DNA of 64,000 bases from Pleurotus djamor (GCA_029747585.1 JAPEVF010000181.1:1-64000); one strand, 5' to 3'. Positions 1-13,209 are shown, counted from the stretch's first letter. Notes: generated by a model from the sequence alone, not told the origin. Numbers and translations are program-made.

Positions 1-218
1 CGTAGTATCGGCATCGATTATGAAGAGACGGTGAGGCAGTCTTGGACTATCTGAAGCTCACGCTTGAGCTCGGTCTGACGCTTTATGTCTAGCTTGAAGT
101 CGCTCGGGCAGGTATCGACTTATTTCGGTCTTGCGAAGAAATCTTTGAGGAGGTCGTCTACTCCGGTGCCTGGCCTTGTGATCTCCCTCCAGAAACATAC
201 GCAGAATACTTTACTTGA
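1..218 (+). CDS. C-terminal end of an unrecognised protein (partial)
   Basis: The window opens inside a plus-strand gene. A first exon piece (from about base 2) runs to a GTGAGG donor near 32. An acceptor ending TGTCTAG near 91 leads into a last exon ending ...PETYAEYFT and TGA at 216-218. The joined C-terminus is about 50 residues, acidic and aromatic (motifs GIDLFRSCEEIF and YSGAWPCDLPPE). The intron has normal length and borders and the frame is open throughout, which supports real coding. I do not recognise the family from this fragment. The rest of the gene lies upstream of the window. The 3' untranslated region and the promoter of the next gene share bases 219-392. Confidence 0.45.
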
Positions 219-392
219 ACCACCTAGTGATATTGTACGAGTTAGAGCTACACATACCATAAACTTACAATACATCGAATAATACTGTGAACATGTCATG
301 ATGTCGCGTTTTGGAAAGGGCCGGCAAATGCCGACTGATCGAGGTCACACCAGACTCCCCTGCTCTCAATCTGCTCTTGTTTTGTGTCGGCC

Positions 393-1453
393 ATGGCCAC
401 TGAATTCCTCGCCCAGCCTCAAGCTTCGTCCAGCCTTCCGCGTATTCCTTCCTTCAACGGGGCAACTTCTCATGATGATGGGGCGTAAGTACTTTCATAT
501 ACTGCCTATCTATCTACTCACGTATCCCTCCCAGTGCGTTGCCTCTCAGTGACCAGAATGCCTGGTATTACCCATCGTATGGGCACAGCGAAATAGATGA
601 TACTGAAGCCCAGCCTGGTTGGACGACCGGAAATTGGGGCAAGAAGGCTACTAGGGGTGCGCGATGGGTGCGTCGGCGAAAAATAGCAACCTGGGGGCCC
701 ACTATGGATGACTGGGAGGTGAGTAAACGCGTTTCTCTCTTTGTGGACAGAGCCTCAGGTCAGCGATAGACCGAAGACCGAGCCAGGAAGCGTCTCAAGT
801 CGTTGATGCCCTCCACCAGACGATCACCCTCTCCCCCGACGTTGCCACACCTCCGTTCACCTTCACCACCAATTGTTCCCCCTTACGTGGCACCTACGGT
901 CCAACATCTCAGTTACACTGGGTTTGTACTCGATAAAGCCGTTGTACACACCTTCCGTTCAAATCTACTGGACGAGCTAGAACAATCCACCAACAACCTC
1001 ATCGAGAACGAGGGAGTCATGCGCCGGGCGTTGGGAAGGCTGTGGCAAGTGATTGAAGAAGACTCAGAACCCAAACCATCACCAGGCTCCGTAGTTCCGA
1101 AGCGAGAAGACGTTGATGAACATGCCGAAGGCCAGGACGATCAGGCTGGTCGAGCACCTGACTTGATACCGGCTGCCCATAAAACCTTCTTGGGTTCGTT
1201 TCAACCCAACAACACCCCCACTCCGTACCAGCAATCTTTCTTTTCATCACCTGAATCCCAACTCGATAGTCTGGAGAAATCCCTGGCGGTGTTACGCGAC
1301 TTGCAAGACGACGGACGGGAATATGTTGAGCGCTTAGAGGAGATTCGAGAGGGGCTTGGAGACGTCCGGGCTGAACGGAATGTTGTTTGGAATATGGTTC
1401 GTGAGCGTGCTATTTCTGAGTTGCGGGATGTAGCTGCCCATACAGCTGTGTAG
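393..1453 (+). CDS. RXT2-like nuclear protein (tentative), three exons
   Basis: Start ATG at 393 (context GGCCATGG). Introns at about 485-534 and 720-769 join three exons in frame, giving a protein of about 316 residues ending at TAG 1451-1453. Order: a Ser/Pro-rich N-terminus, a basic block (RGARWVRRRKIATWGP), a Pro/Ser-rich stretch, a conserved-looking helix (SYTGFVLDKAVV, then LLDELEQSTNNLIENEG and RALGRLWQVIEED), a disordered acidic middle, and a C-terminal coiled coil. The basic block and the VLDKAVV...LIENEG region resemble the N-terminal domain of RXT2, a subunit of the Rpd3L histone deacetylase complex. That match is from memory and weak, so the gene is well supported but its function is not. 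It lies 336 bases upstream of BLM10 copy A on the same strand. Confidence 0.6.
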
Positions 1454-1789
1454 AAAGTTCGCGGGCTCAGCTGGGCCTGGCGCTCATCATTCCCTTCAGT
1501 CTTCATTCTACGTCAATGATGTATATGTATAATTTTCCCAAAGGCGCCTTGGATTTTTAAACTTTTGACCCGCCCGAAGCCCGCAAACTTTTCTCTTCGC
1601 CTTCCCTCTCGCTGGTGAACCATTGAACTTCACACCAGCGGCCTTGGGCACCACAACCGACTCCACCCCCTAGACTTAGACGCCCCTTTAGACCAGGGCC
1701 ATTCATTGTTTCTCTCGTCATTCACCTCACCTTCGACCCCTTCAGTTTACTCGACTTTTTTCAATCACGACAAGCACCTACGACACCCG

Positions 1790-4700
1790 ATGTCTTTTCC
1801 TGATATTTCAGGACTAAGAATTCGAGACACCGAGGCAACTTTCCGTAAACCAAACGGCGTCAATGGTGCGCCGCACAAGACCAATGGCGTAGACCCTCGG
1901 CCCAGGGAGCATAGTCCCCCGTCTTCAAGCAATACCGCGGCGGAGGCCCTGGACATGCGGAAGCTAGAGCTCTACGCGCAATCCATACCTTATGAAATCG
2001 AGTCCTACGATGCTGCCATGGAACTCCTGGACACGATGCTCCTCCGCTTGACACAATGTGTAGAGGCCAAGGATTACGACGTGGGGTTGCTACAATGGGA
2101 GAGCATGATTGGATAGTGAGTTGATGGTTCAAACCCTTGTCCCCTAGTCCGGTCCTAACCTTTGTCCAGTTGGACCATGTTGAAATATCCAATTCCGAAG
2201 GAGAAGAGGATTAAACTTGCAAAAGTGTTCTTCCATCTAAGCCTTACCCCGGGCATGCCAACTCAGATAGTCGCGGTGTGTGCGGATGCATTCAAGACAT
2301 TCACAAGGTCCAAGCGCAAGCTGAGCATAGAAGACATGAGACTGCCGTGGAGGCCTATTTTCGACCTTCTCAAGGAGGATTTGTTCTTGGCCAGGAGACA
2401 ATTCGAATATACGTATGTTCTTTCCATTCCCTTTTNCGCGTTGAATCTAGATTTGACACTCTATAGTCAATTCTCCTGGTGCCTGGGGTATATTGCCGAG
2501 AATAGTCGCAGATTCTTCCATCCCGCCGCTATTGAGGAGATGCTTTCGACGTTTGTCCCGCTTATCAATGGGACGAACCTTGATGTAAGCTACAACTCCA
2601 ATGCATATACCAACAATCTCTGATCCTTTTATTCTGACAAACAGAGTGTATTATCCGCTCAATACTACCTTCTCACTTTCCTCCCCACTACCCATCCACA
2701 GTCGTACCTACCCATGCTTTTCCGTCTTTGGGAAGCTATCAACTCCTACAAATATGACAACAGAATGTTGCAGTTTCTGTCTGCCCTTGCAGAGTTACAT
2801 GTAGACCCTTCAATCAGTGATCCCCGCCGAATCTCACAAATTCCGGACGACGAAAAGTCTGATGGAGAAGGACGCCCAAATTGGGCCCGCGAAGAGCCCA
2901 GCGATAATTGGGGAGGCATCTACAAAGATGTTGGCATATTCACAGAGCACGAATGGGGTCTCCTAATGTGCAAGTGTTTGAGTTCAATGGGTGGGTGGAT
3001 CGACAACATAGACGCCAGTTGCCAAACCCTAAACTCTTATTTTAAGAACTCCCTTTGGCCGATGGAGGCTCTCTAACTACAGGGCCCTCGGCTGATGGCC
3101 AAGTCGGATTCGAAATCGGGCGTCTCCCTAAACCCTCATGGAGGATTTGTAGGCATTGCCACTTTATCCCAAAGACCTGTACTCAACCAGATACGTTAGC
3201 TTCTCTCGCTCGAATAATTGTATACTCGATGGCTCCGGATGGCTTTCCCAGCCCTGCCTCCACTGCTCCGACACCCTTCTACACTCCGTCCGCGTCGGGA
3301 ACCAGCACACCTCAGATTCAGACAAGCACACTGAGCGAATTCCTTTCAGCACCGCTCGGCAAGAAGATATCTTCGAACAAGACTTATCTAGCTGGCTCTA
3401 AAGCTCTGGATTCATTGGCGAGAATGATTGCTTCAACAGAGAGCTTCTTCCACCCGTCCAATTCAGGTGCTTGGACTTCGGATGTAAGTCTTCCCTTTAT
3501 TCGTCAGGATGGTTGATCGAAACTGGCCGCAGCTGTGTGCCTTCATCAAATGCATTGTGTTTGATTTCAATAAACGTTCGTTCCTTTTCGTAGGATGACT
3601 CACTCATGACACTCTTTAACCTCGAACCATAGGCTGGCATGAAGAACAAAAGCCCGATTGCAAGACTCCAAGGGTAGGTAAAACCGTTCACAAGTATGTT
3701 GGATGCTTACTTCGCCTAGAATCGAAGGTTGACGCCCTTGATGCGCCGCGAGCTCGTGAAATGTCTTCGAACAGTCGCCCTCTTAGCGATCTTCTCTCAG
3801 GACTCTGACACAGTTTCTAATATCCAGAGCTGCATGAAGTCTATGAGTGTGATGGAGCCTGATCTCATCCTTCTCCCTGTACTAGAACGCGCCGTACCGT
3901 CGCTCGAGGCATTAGTAGAGGTGAGTGACGAATATATCCTCTCCGCGTTTTGGTCTAATGCCACTTTCTTTAGACCCATCGAACAATGGCCATCATCAAA
4001 GCTCTAGGCGCCGTCGTACCCGCTTTAGTTTCACGACAAGTATACTATCCAGGCGCGAAGCACTTGGTCAATCTCCTCCACCTGCTTATCCCGGGTATTG
4101 ACTTGGTAAGTTTGTGTCTTCGAGTTATCATAAACACGATTTTGATATCGGAATTACCAGAACGATCCAAACAAAACGGTGAGCTACATGCACTTGCGGT
4201 TGCAACCCTTTTATGTTTAACACGTGCCCTTTATAGCTATGCACGACCGCCTTTCTTGTTGAGGTGTCCCAGTACATCTATTTCGGGGATCTGACATCCA
4301 GCGATGATTCTCAGCTGGCTTCGGACGATGCACTGACCTCACGCGTCTCGTCTTCGCCTCCCATGCTGAATTTGACTGACATGGAAAGCTTGGATTCATA
4401 TGAACCACAGCTTTCAAAGGAGCAGGAGGATGCTCTCGTCAAGGTAAACACTCTGTCAAGTCTGTTTCATACATTCGCAGTTGTTGACCTTGCTACATAG
4501 ACCTCTACTGGTGATTTCGCAGAATGGATTACCAGTTTCATTCGCAGGATCATTCAACTTCTGGAGAACCTACCCGAAGAAGGCGTAGATGGAACCGCTG
4601 GCGGCGTGTCTGAAGGTTGTTTTTTCTTTGTATCCCCGTGCACCAATCACTTACCCTCGATTAGTCCAAGTAGTTGATGCAGTCACTGGCGCTTGTCGAC

Positions 4701-7700
4701 AAATTTGCGTCCATCTGTCGGAGCCTCTTTACGATCTTGTCCTGAAGATGGTCTTCGACTACGCAAGTACCACAGTCAGATCGAATGCAGTCAGAGCGAT
4801 ACATCAACTCGTCGAGTGTGTTGCGAACGCGAACCCACAAAAGACACTTCACAAGTTCTTTGATTTTTGCTACAATAATATCATTGTCGAGTTGGAGCAC
4901 GGTGCCAGTTCGTTACGAACCACTTCAGCTTCAACCCCAATGCCATCTGATGCCACCCTTCATTGGAGTAGGTTCCTTGCTCTTCAAGCATAACTGACAC
5001 TCACATGTTCTCCAGACTTGGCTATCTTGCGTGGAACCGTGTATAAGTGCGTGAAGTGCTTTCTCCCTATAAACGCTACTGACCAATCTATCATCTATGT
5101 AGTGATGGCCGTGCAGTAAGTACACCTGAAGATGTGTTATTTGATCGAGGGCATTGACTTGCCCTAGGTTCTCAAACATCAAGACAAATTCCTTCACCTT
5201 CTAAAGTTGTTGCATAACAAGACCTTCTCCAAGAGAGGGTATTCCTGGAGCGGCAAACTCCTCTCTAGTATGTTGCTGACCCTTTCCCATACATATCCGT
5301 TAGAGAACAGGTTTGTGAACCCTGACACATGGGAGAGTGATGGTGCGTCCAACATCCATCCGCATTTTTCATTCTACTCAAAACCCTCTAGAGTTCCGTC
5401 GGAATCACCATCATCACTGGGGAAAGCTGTATTCTGCCGAGGAAGTGAAGGTGCGTCTATAGCCTTCCAACCGTGACGCTGCTCAATATTGTGTAGTTTT
5501 CCTGGCATGTACCTACCACCGAAGAAATAGATTTTATTATCAAGATTTTCAAAGAGCTCATCGAGCCGACCTTGAAGACGTTGGAGGGCCTGTTATCTCC
5601 AGGTAAGTCATCGCGTCCCCCCTCATCGGCGGCTCTGAGCTGTTTTCAGGTACCATGAAAGATGCAGTTTGGCGCAATGACCTCTGTCGGTAGGTGCTTT
5701 CGCCCACCCACCACTGACATTGGCCAATACGTTTCTGTAGGCATCTGAGTTTTGTTCGCAACGCCTTCTCCGGAATTCCTACGTTTGCCAGGGATGATAT
5801 CCGTGCCGAAGATGTTCGAAGTATGGTGTCCGGAAGTGACATCCTGTTAGTCCCCATATGCTTCTATTATCATGCTCCTAACTGTTTGTCTGCTCTAGGG
5901 ACGAAATACCGGAGATGATTGGTTTCGTTGACCCCTTAAACGCAGGGTTCTCTCTGACGGACCCCTCTGATCCTCGTCATCGATATATCACAACCCTGAG
6001 ACGACGATTCGGATGGTTCCTGCACAATGCTTCATTGGCTCTTCTTCAGCAAGGAGAAGAGAATACTGTGGATGCAGTTAATATGCTTGTATGTCCACTT
6101 ATTCACGCCAATATTTGCTCACTCACATTGTGCCCTGACAAGGTCAGATCCATTCGCACCTACATGCTCGAATATGGCGATAGCAGAGACAGGTACGTAG
6201 CGTGCATTCTTTTCCTGTTCTACCTTTACACCATTCCAGCTATTATGTGAACCATGAGCAACATACAAACGAGGCCAATATCGCTCGCCAATATGGTGGC
6301 CAGAAAGTATGGCCCCGAGCAGTTTGGGTTCGCAAAGCCAGGTATAAACAGTCTTCCCTCTATTCTGCGTGTATCTGAGGATTCTTCAGGTATTATAACT
6401 CAGCCAGGCTACGATGGAACACAATAGAGCGTCTACGAGGGCCCCTCGAGGACAAACTAATTGATGATGTCACCGACTGGTGCATGTGGCAGTATGCTAC
6501 CATACGACAGTGCGTCTAGCGTCTAAACACGCCCTCTGCGTACTAAACTTAATTGCCTGTTTCAGATCAAGCCAGTCTTTGTTGGACGCCCTATGCTCTG
6601 TATGTAGTCTATCTAACGTATCTCTAGAAGCTGCTAAGTACCCTTCAAGTATTATGATGGCGTTCGTCGCAGGGCTTTGCCCAAACTGTACAAGGCTCTG
6701 CAGCCTGGGACGGACGATGATCGGATGAAAGGTGCCCTTTGGACGCTTCATCTTTCTTCCTTCGGCAAATATGCTGTCACAGGTAATCGTCAGCCTGATT
6801 ATCGCTCTTTGTTGCTCGTTGAACCTTCTCATAGAACCGAGGCTATGTGCGGAGCTCTTCCAGCATCTGTTCGGATGTCAACATAATGAAAAGGTCGGTC
6901 TTCACGTGGTCAGTCACGATTTGAACGTTGAGCTGACATTTGTTCAGCCTTCAATCCAAGATGCTGTTGCCGCTGTTGCAGATGGATGTTCGTTCGCTGC
7001 TATCTTCACAAATGTAATTGCATACTGACTACGTCATAGGCATAGGAAGCTTTACTGAACCCTCGTTTGTTGTGTACGACACACGAAACCCTATTCTAGA
7101 TAAAGCCGTTCAAGAACTGAAAGTACTCCTTCCTTATGATGCTTCTGCGAAGTCTGTGGTCAACCGTTGCACGGTGCAAAGGATCAAGCGCATCAATATA
7201 GCAAATGACGGGATTAAGCGAGCGGTCAGTCTCCTTCCCTATGCACGTTATCGCGCTGACAAACGTGAAGACCTCCGTAATACTAGAGGTCGGAGAGTCC
7301 GACGATACTCACTGGAAGTATGCCATCGCCGCCGTCAGGTGCCTTCGAACCCTTAGCCGACGGGACGTACCGTTGAATCCCAAACTGTTGAAGTACTTCC
7401 TTGATAGCACGGCAGACGATCAGCCCAATGTCGTAAGTTCGCGCGATATTCTCGATATAATCATCCATTGCTAATGTTGTGTCGTCTATAGCGATATGTA
7501 AGAATCCAGCTATTCAGACCGTCGACCACAGTCCCTGACAGTTTTGAACTACCAGTATGCCCAACGCGCAGTGATGAAAACGCTTAGAAACCTAAAGCTT
7601 CGAACGTTCAGTCACGGTCCCGTTGACCTCGTTCTTGGCCGTAACCACAACCCTTTGAAGCAGATTGTGTCCGTCAACAACCCTTCTCAATCCTACACCT

Positions 7701-10588
7701 TGGAAGTATTGGCCCAATATTGCCGTCCTCTACCCGACATGCCCAACAGGTTGGCTCCCGCTGTTTATTCCAGCGCAATTAGCTGATAAGCGAGTAGGTC
7801 TTTCCGTGATTCGGATCCCCCAGGTTGGCTTTCATGGCCCGGTCGATTTTTCGTATACTCTTCGCCACACCCATCAACGTCCACATTCAAACCCTGGGAT
7901 AAACCAAGCGAACCAGCCATTTCCGTACTTCGCGATGCCGCTATGGATCCGAACTTCTGGGAGAATCTCATTACATATTATGCTGAAGAAACCGACGATG
8001 TTACCCTTACCCAAGACAATGTTTCTTGCGTCAAGTCAATTTGTGAGCTCTCTCAGCTCTTTCGTTAGACGCTCCTCCTCAGTCTGCATATAGTCCAGGT
8101 CATGGAAGATGAGCCTCTCGAAGTGCTGAAACCTCAACTCACCAAGCTTATCCTGGACAAAGATCAGAATAAACAACGCGCAGCCGCTGAACTTCTAGCA
8201 GGCGTTCTCAACGGTCAGTTACCCCGTACGGCATCCAACCCGTCCTCATCCCTGCAACATCTTCACAGGCTCCAAGCATTGGTCTCTAGAGAAACAAAAA
8301 CGACTATGGAAATGGTTCTCTCCTTATATCCCTAAGATATTCAAACAAAACATCTTATCTGACACCCTCACTATCTGGGTCTCCTTCCTTGAGGTAACGC
8401 AAGCTCTTCTTTGCCGCGCCTGCGTCCCTGACGGCGTATCTAGTATATGTTCTACAAGAAGGATCCTCGCCGCGTTCAGCCCCTTGTCGATTTCCTAGTT
8501 AGCGAGGTTAAATCCAAAGACTTCGGCGGTGAATCTTCTTTCGATGCCATCAAGATCTTATCGCCCTTCCGCGCCTTTTACTCGGAACTCAATTGGAAAT
8601 TTACGCCATGGGCAGACGGGATTATGAATCACTACTGGCGAGAAATCAGCAACGATCATGATGATGTGAGTTCGGTTTGCTACACTCGTTGACCATGTGT
8701 CACCTGATTACCGTCTTCTAGGTCCGTGCCTACGTTGGGGAAATGCTGGCCTTCTCAGCGAAGATTAAGGTTTGTTTGTTGCATCTGCATCCGTGTATTT
8801 GACTTACCTCATAATTCAACCTTCTTCAGTGGCTACCTAAACCTTCCCTGCCGACTGTGGAATCTTTCGTGAAGGAGTGTCGCATCCTTCCCATTGACTA
8901 TGACATAATGAGTATGCGGGGCTACTACCACAAGGAGAGAATCAAGGAGTTAGTTAGAAAGTTTGCTGAGTGGCGAGAGCTTCGTTTGCCCGGCGCTCGC
9001 GCTTTCCAGTCCACTTATGATCGGTGAGTCACCAGAACAACCATGAACATCTTCTCATCACACTCCACAGGGTTGGCGTAACTGTCTGCAAGTGGCTTTG
9101 GCAGTCGATTCACGATACGCATGCCATATCTGTCTTCGATTACATCCTGCCTTTAATGGTATGTGCCTTCTTTTTCGAATCTCTAAACACGTTCCATATT
9201 CATGGATCGCTCTGATAGCCTGAACTCTTCCGGTTCGCGGAAGGTCTGTATACATGAACGATCAGTTTGCCTTGTTTCTCATCTCAGGTTGATCTTCCTC
9301 AGTGAACGACAACAACGAACTGTCTTCGCGAGCCAGCATGCTGTTAGTCAGGATGTGTGGTGTCACTCCACCTCGCCCCCTCATCAACCCCATCTTGGAT
9401 GCGATGTTCGAAGCTATCCAAGCTTCACCTGTGCGTATACCGTTATCACGGTTATCAGATACTGACTTCGCTTCCCACGTCGTAGTCCTGGAGAGTTCGC
9501 CTGAAGGCGCTGCCACTCGTTCAAGGTTTGTGGGCATGCTTCTACCCACTTTCTGCCCGACCTCTAACGCATCTGGTTCCTAGTTTTCTATTTCCGCCAA
9601 GTACCTTTGATCACTGAGACCAAGGTGGTGGAGATCTTGGAGGTGCGTGACTGTGTTGGTCCTTATCCTGGAGATTTGAATCAGAATAAATCGCCTTAGG
9701 TTCTTTGCCGCTGTCTCGACGATGAAATCGTTGAGGTCCGACAAATGGCGGCTACGTGAGTAGATTTCCCTTGATTTAGTGTCAATGACGCTTAAGATCT
9801 CGTACATCCTCTAGAACATTATCAGGTATACTCCGCCTCTCCCCAAGGCGTAGTGTCATCACACTGAAGGTACGGCTTCTTCTTCCCTTTATCGTGGCCC
9901 AGCTCTTCTCCTTCTTTCGCGTCTATCCCTGTGGCGTTCTGAAGGCTTCTCTTTGTCTTTCAATACCAAATCCACGAACTTGGGCAGCGGAACGCGGATG
10001 CTGTAATTCGTGCACGTATCTCTGCTTCCCAACACCCACAATTTGGTTCCTCTATCCCCGTTCGTCTGATTGATAACGAGTCCGTTGATCCCACACTCCC
10101 CCTTGTAGGACCGCTTTATCCGACTCGCGAAGAACAGTTACATCCCCGAACGCCAATCACCTGATTACAACAAGGCTATCCGACAACGTCATGCTGCGAT
10201 ACTAGGAATATGCGCGTTGGTGGACAGTTACCCGTACACGGTAGAAAAGTGGATGCCTGAGCTCCTTGCTAATGTTCTTGCGGAGCACACATACGACCCG
10301 GTGCGTGGTTTTCTTTTTCGTTCGTACCGTGATGATCGTTTTCTCAACGTAAACGCCCCGGTGTCTGTGTTATAGATCCCGATATCTACCACGGTGAGGA
10401 AGTGTGCGAGCAATTTCAAGAAGACACATCAAGATACATGGCATGAAGACTGTAAGAAGTTTGACGAAGATCAACTCATCGCTTTATCAACACTCCTCAC
10501 CGGATCATCATACTGTAAGCATCGCATCGTCAGCGCAGCCGGTGTTGCGCTGAAACTCTTTCCTTCTTTTTTTTCTACAGATGCGTAG
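1790..10588 (+). CDS. BLM10: Proteasome activator BLM10/PA200, copy A
   Basis: Large multi-exon gene for the HEAT-repeat activator that caps the 20S proteasome and opens its gate independently of ubiquitin and ATP, in nucleus and cytosol. Start ATG 1790 (MSFPDISGLRIRD). The N-terminal third contains family-typical stretches: PYEIESYDAAMELLD, LLRLTQCVEAKDYDVG, MLKYPIPKEKRIKL, then KRKLSIEDMRLPWRP. Later blocks include LLIPGIDL-NDPNKT, LEHGASSLRTT, FVDPLNAGFSLTDP and the PA200-type C-terminal region (CASNFKKTHQDTWHED, DEDQLIALSTLL). The last intron (about 10515-10580) splits a Tyr codon, so the protein ends ...GSSYYA, the HbYX motif that inserts between 20S alpha subunits. The end is TAG 10586-10588. 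Exons are separated by dozens of short introns, including an isolated 18-base exon at 4161-4178. One n at 2436 falls in or next to an intron. I expect about 2,000 residues, as in yeast Blm10 and human PA200. See copy B at 53051. Confidence 0.93.
4161..4178 (+). other. 18-base microexon of BLM10 copy A
   Basis: The 18 bases after GAATTACCAG and before GTGAGC encode NDPNKT. They join GIDL of the preceding exon to LCTTAFLVEVSQY of the next one in frame. Copy B has the same residues (NDPTKT) in one uninterrupted exon, so the second intron was gained in A or lost in B. Confidence 0.75.
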
Positions 10589-11017
10589 ATATTTGGGAAC
10601 CCTAGCAGTCTCGAGGGCTGAACCCAATGCCGTATAATGTACCTACATGATACTCAGATGCTACTGAATAATGATTTCATAGATGGGATAGGAACCGTGT
10701 GTATATACAATAGTTACTCGAATACTTAATATGAGCTTCGAGCTCATTGTGCCTCAGCCCTACAAAGTCCCTTTTTGAATTCAATACTACAGGACTGGCA
10801 GTTTACCTAAAGCCTAAAGAAGGACAAGGGTTGGTATATATGCAATGAATGATCATTAGCGTTGATGCTATGTCTACGGGAAAGAGTCCAAGGCGGCCAA
10901 CATGTGGGTTTGAATCGGATTAGGCGGAGAGGCCAGGTGAAAGAAGCCATGATCATCCAGTGAAGGCTAATACTTATAACAGGTATATATCCGTGTCGTA
11001 TTTAAGAATCCTTGGAC
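10589..11017. other. Intergenic, convergent 3' ends
   Basis: AT-richer sequence between the stop of BLM10 copy A and the stop of the minus-strand HIT gene. It would hold both 3' untranslated regions. I see no further gene or RNA in it. Confidence 0.6.
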
Positions 11018-12124
11018 TCATACGCTAAGGCTGGGTATGCGGTTTTGAGGCTCGAGTATAGTAGGGGTCGTCGGCCTTCTCATCAGGGCTGGGAAAGTGC
11101 TCTGTCCTTCCTCCAAGTCTGCATCAGGTTGCGAAAGACCTGGTTCCGATGTTTCTACTCCATCGGCGTTGCCGCATCGAGCGCCGGCGCTTGGGACGAG
11201 GTCGATTGGCGCTGGGCCACGGTTTTCGTACCCTGACTTTATCCGGTTGTTTGAAACAGATTCCCTAGACGGAAGAAAAGGAGAAGAAAGGGACGGTTCA
11301 ATATGTGATCCAGTCAACGGCGAAGCGAAACGAAGAGAAGCCTACCTTATTTCTGCAATTAAATCATCAACGGTGTACCAAGCTATTGAAGAGTAAGCGA
11401 CGCCCCGCCACCAGCCCATTAGGTCAGCTGGCCCGATGTATGCATGGGCGTGGAGGTGGTCTGTGACAGGTATCTTCGTGTCTTTGAAAGGCGGAGTAAT
11501 GAAGCCGATGTGGAAATCTGTGTGTGCCTGAAGGGGTGTCTGAGATGGGATGGCGGGCGAGTGGAGGGGCGTCATGGGATCGACGGCCGTATGAAGAGGT
11601 GGTCGGGGTAAGGAATGTGGCTGCTGACGGAGACTGCAGGCTGGCGCNTGGGAGGCGAGGGATAGAAATTACTTGGCTGGGGAGTCTGGAGCGGGGAACT
11701 NCGGGGGAAGGAGAGATGTGAGGAGCCGATGCGCCAAGTTGCGAAGATTGACGAGCAGAGGCAAGTCCGTTGAAGACTGTAATCATATCATAAATATTAC
11801 GAAAAAATAAGGCCTTCTAATGCTGACGCACCAAAGTGTACAGCGATGGCACATGCAAGCTGGCAAAACATGACAAGTCAGTCCGGAAAAGACAGCGATG
11901 AGTGAAACGCAAGCGGCTCACTTGAAGGCAATGATAACATGGCCCTTGCTCGAGACTGGATTTGCCTTTTCTCTGTAGGCCGTAAAGTTCTCGTCTCTCC
12001 ACAAAACCTCTGGCTGGGTCGAGCCAATTGGAAATGACGGCGAGCGGGGTGAGTTGGAGGGCGCATGTGTAGCGGTGGAGACGATGCTGCACATTGGACA
12101 GCCTGGCTTAGGAGCAAACGCCAT
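11018..12124 (-). CDS. HIT-domain nucleotide-binding protein
   Basis: Minus-strand gene from ATG 12124 (MAFAPKPGCPMCSIV) to TGA 11018. Exon 1 ends AFN-; a small exon near 11845-11871 gives LHVPSLYTL; a large exon carries LPLLVNLRNLAHRLL, a Pro-rich insert and then GFITPP...PVTDHLHAHAYIG. A final exon adds about 90 residues (SVSNNRIKSGY...RIPSLSV). The CPMC start, the FTAYREKANP strand and the H-x-H-x-H motif (HLHAHAY) are hallmarks of the histidine-triad superfamily, whose members hydrolyse or transfer nucleotides from dinucleotide or nucleoside conjugates through the central histidine. The long Pro/Ser insert and the extra C-terminal exon are not part of the core HIT fold. Two n bases (11647, 11701) lie in the insert. 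The gene is head to head with the TRAX gene, 145 bases between start codons. The substrate cannot be told from sequence. Confidence 0.82.
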
Positions 12125-12269
12125 CGTTGTGGGCAGCGACGACGACGACAGCGAGGAGGACGGGGACGGCGATGATGATGAAGGGGAGGAGCAGACAAAC
12201 TTGAAAGCGTAGCAACTATGCAACTTGCCACGTGATCGGCACGCCCCTTGGTTACCGCCATCACTGTTA

Positions 12270-13209
12270 ATGTCCACCACTGGTTCCTCCTTTACCTCCT
12301 TCAGAGACGATCTCGACAGTCATTATGATAGAAGGGAGCGTCTCATAAAGGTCTTTCCATTCACTGCATCACCCAACGCTTCAGCTCATCGTCCAACTCT
12401 CCTCGGCAGGCCAGTCGGGACATCACCGCCCTGTCCAAAAAGATTATCTTTCTTCTCCATCGTCTCGCACTAGAATCCCTGGCCGATCCGAACAAGTTAG
12501 GGCTCGCGGCTGCGGCTGCTACAGGATTTGTCAAATTGAAGGAAATACAAACCATCTATGCCGGCCTTCGTAACGAGCTAGCCGGCGATCACTACTGGCG
12601 GTATCAGCAACAAGTCTCTCCAGGTCTGCAAGAATACATCGAAGCACTGAGCTTCGCTTACTTCCTCGAACACTGGTCGCTCATACCGCTCAAGGAAGTC
12701 CAACGCTCCCTATCAGACGATAATGGCGTTCCAGTTAAAGCGTCCTTCTTTACTTTTACGTGCACAGGTCTCTGATACCAGCTTTCCCAAACTAGTTCTT
12801 CCCTGTGACACCATCGGACTATCTTCTCGGCCTCTCCGACCTCACCGGTGAACTAATGCGTTTATCCATATCCGCCATGTCGCAGCGCGGTGGTCGCAAG
12901 CACGCCATGGAAGTTTGCACCTTCGTGCGCAACTGCAAAGCTGATTTCGAGGCTTTCACACCATACGTCCGAGAGCTCTCCAAAAAACAAGCCGTTACCG
13001 CCAACTCTCTGGAAAAGATCGAAGACGGTTGGTTTCTCCCCAAACTCGAATCTACGCCAAATTTTCAATTTGATGTAGCGACCTACGCTATCGTCGTCCG
13101 TGGCTACGAGTACGATCTCCCACCTGAGATGCTTGACGACATTGTCGCCCGTGCTACATCGCAACAAATACGACGACAAGACCAAGCCACCATTGATGTA
13201 CAAGACTAA
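12270..13209 (+). CDS. Translin-associated factor X (TRAX)
   Basis: Plus-strand gene with ATG at 12270 (MSTTGSSFTSFRDDLD). Introns at 12351-12409, about 12734-12793 and about 13029-13078 restore one reading frame of about 250 residues ending QDQATIDVQD. Family blocks in order: SRDITALSKKIIFLLHR, the PGLQEYIEALSFAYFLEH helix, then DYLLGLSDLTGELMRL and, after the last intron, ATYAIVVRGYEYDLPPEML. TRAX forms a hetero-octamer with translin (C3PO), an RNase that trims passenger strands in RNA silencing and tRNA leaders in fungi. Two glutamates three residues apart in QEYIEAL fit the TRAX catalytic Glu pair, by recall. Translin itself is not in the window. The gene shares its promoter region with the divergent HIT gene. 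Confidence 0.9.
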
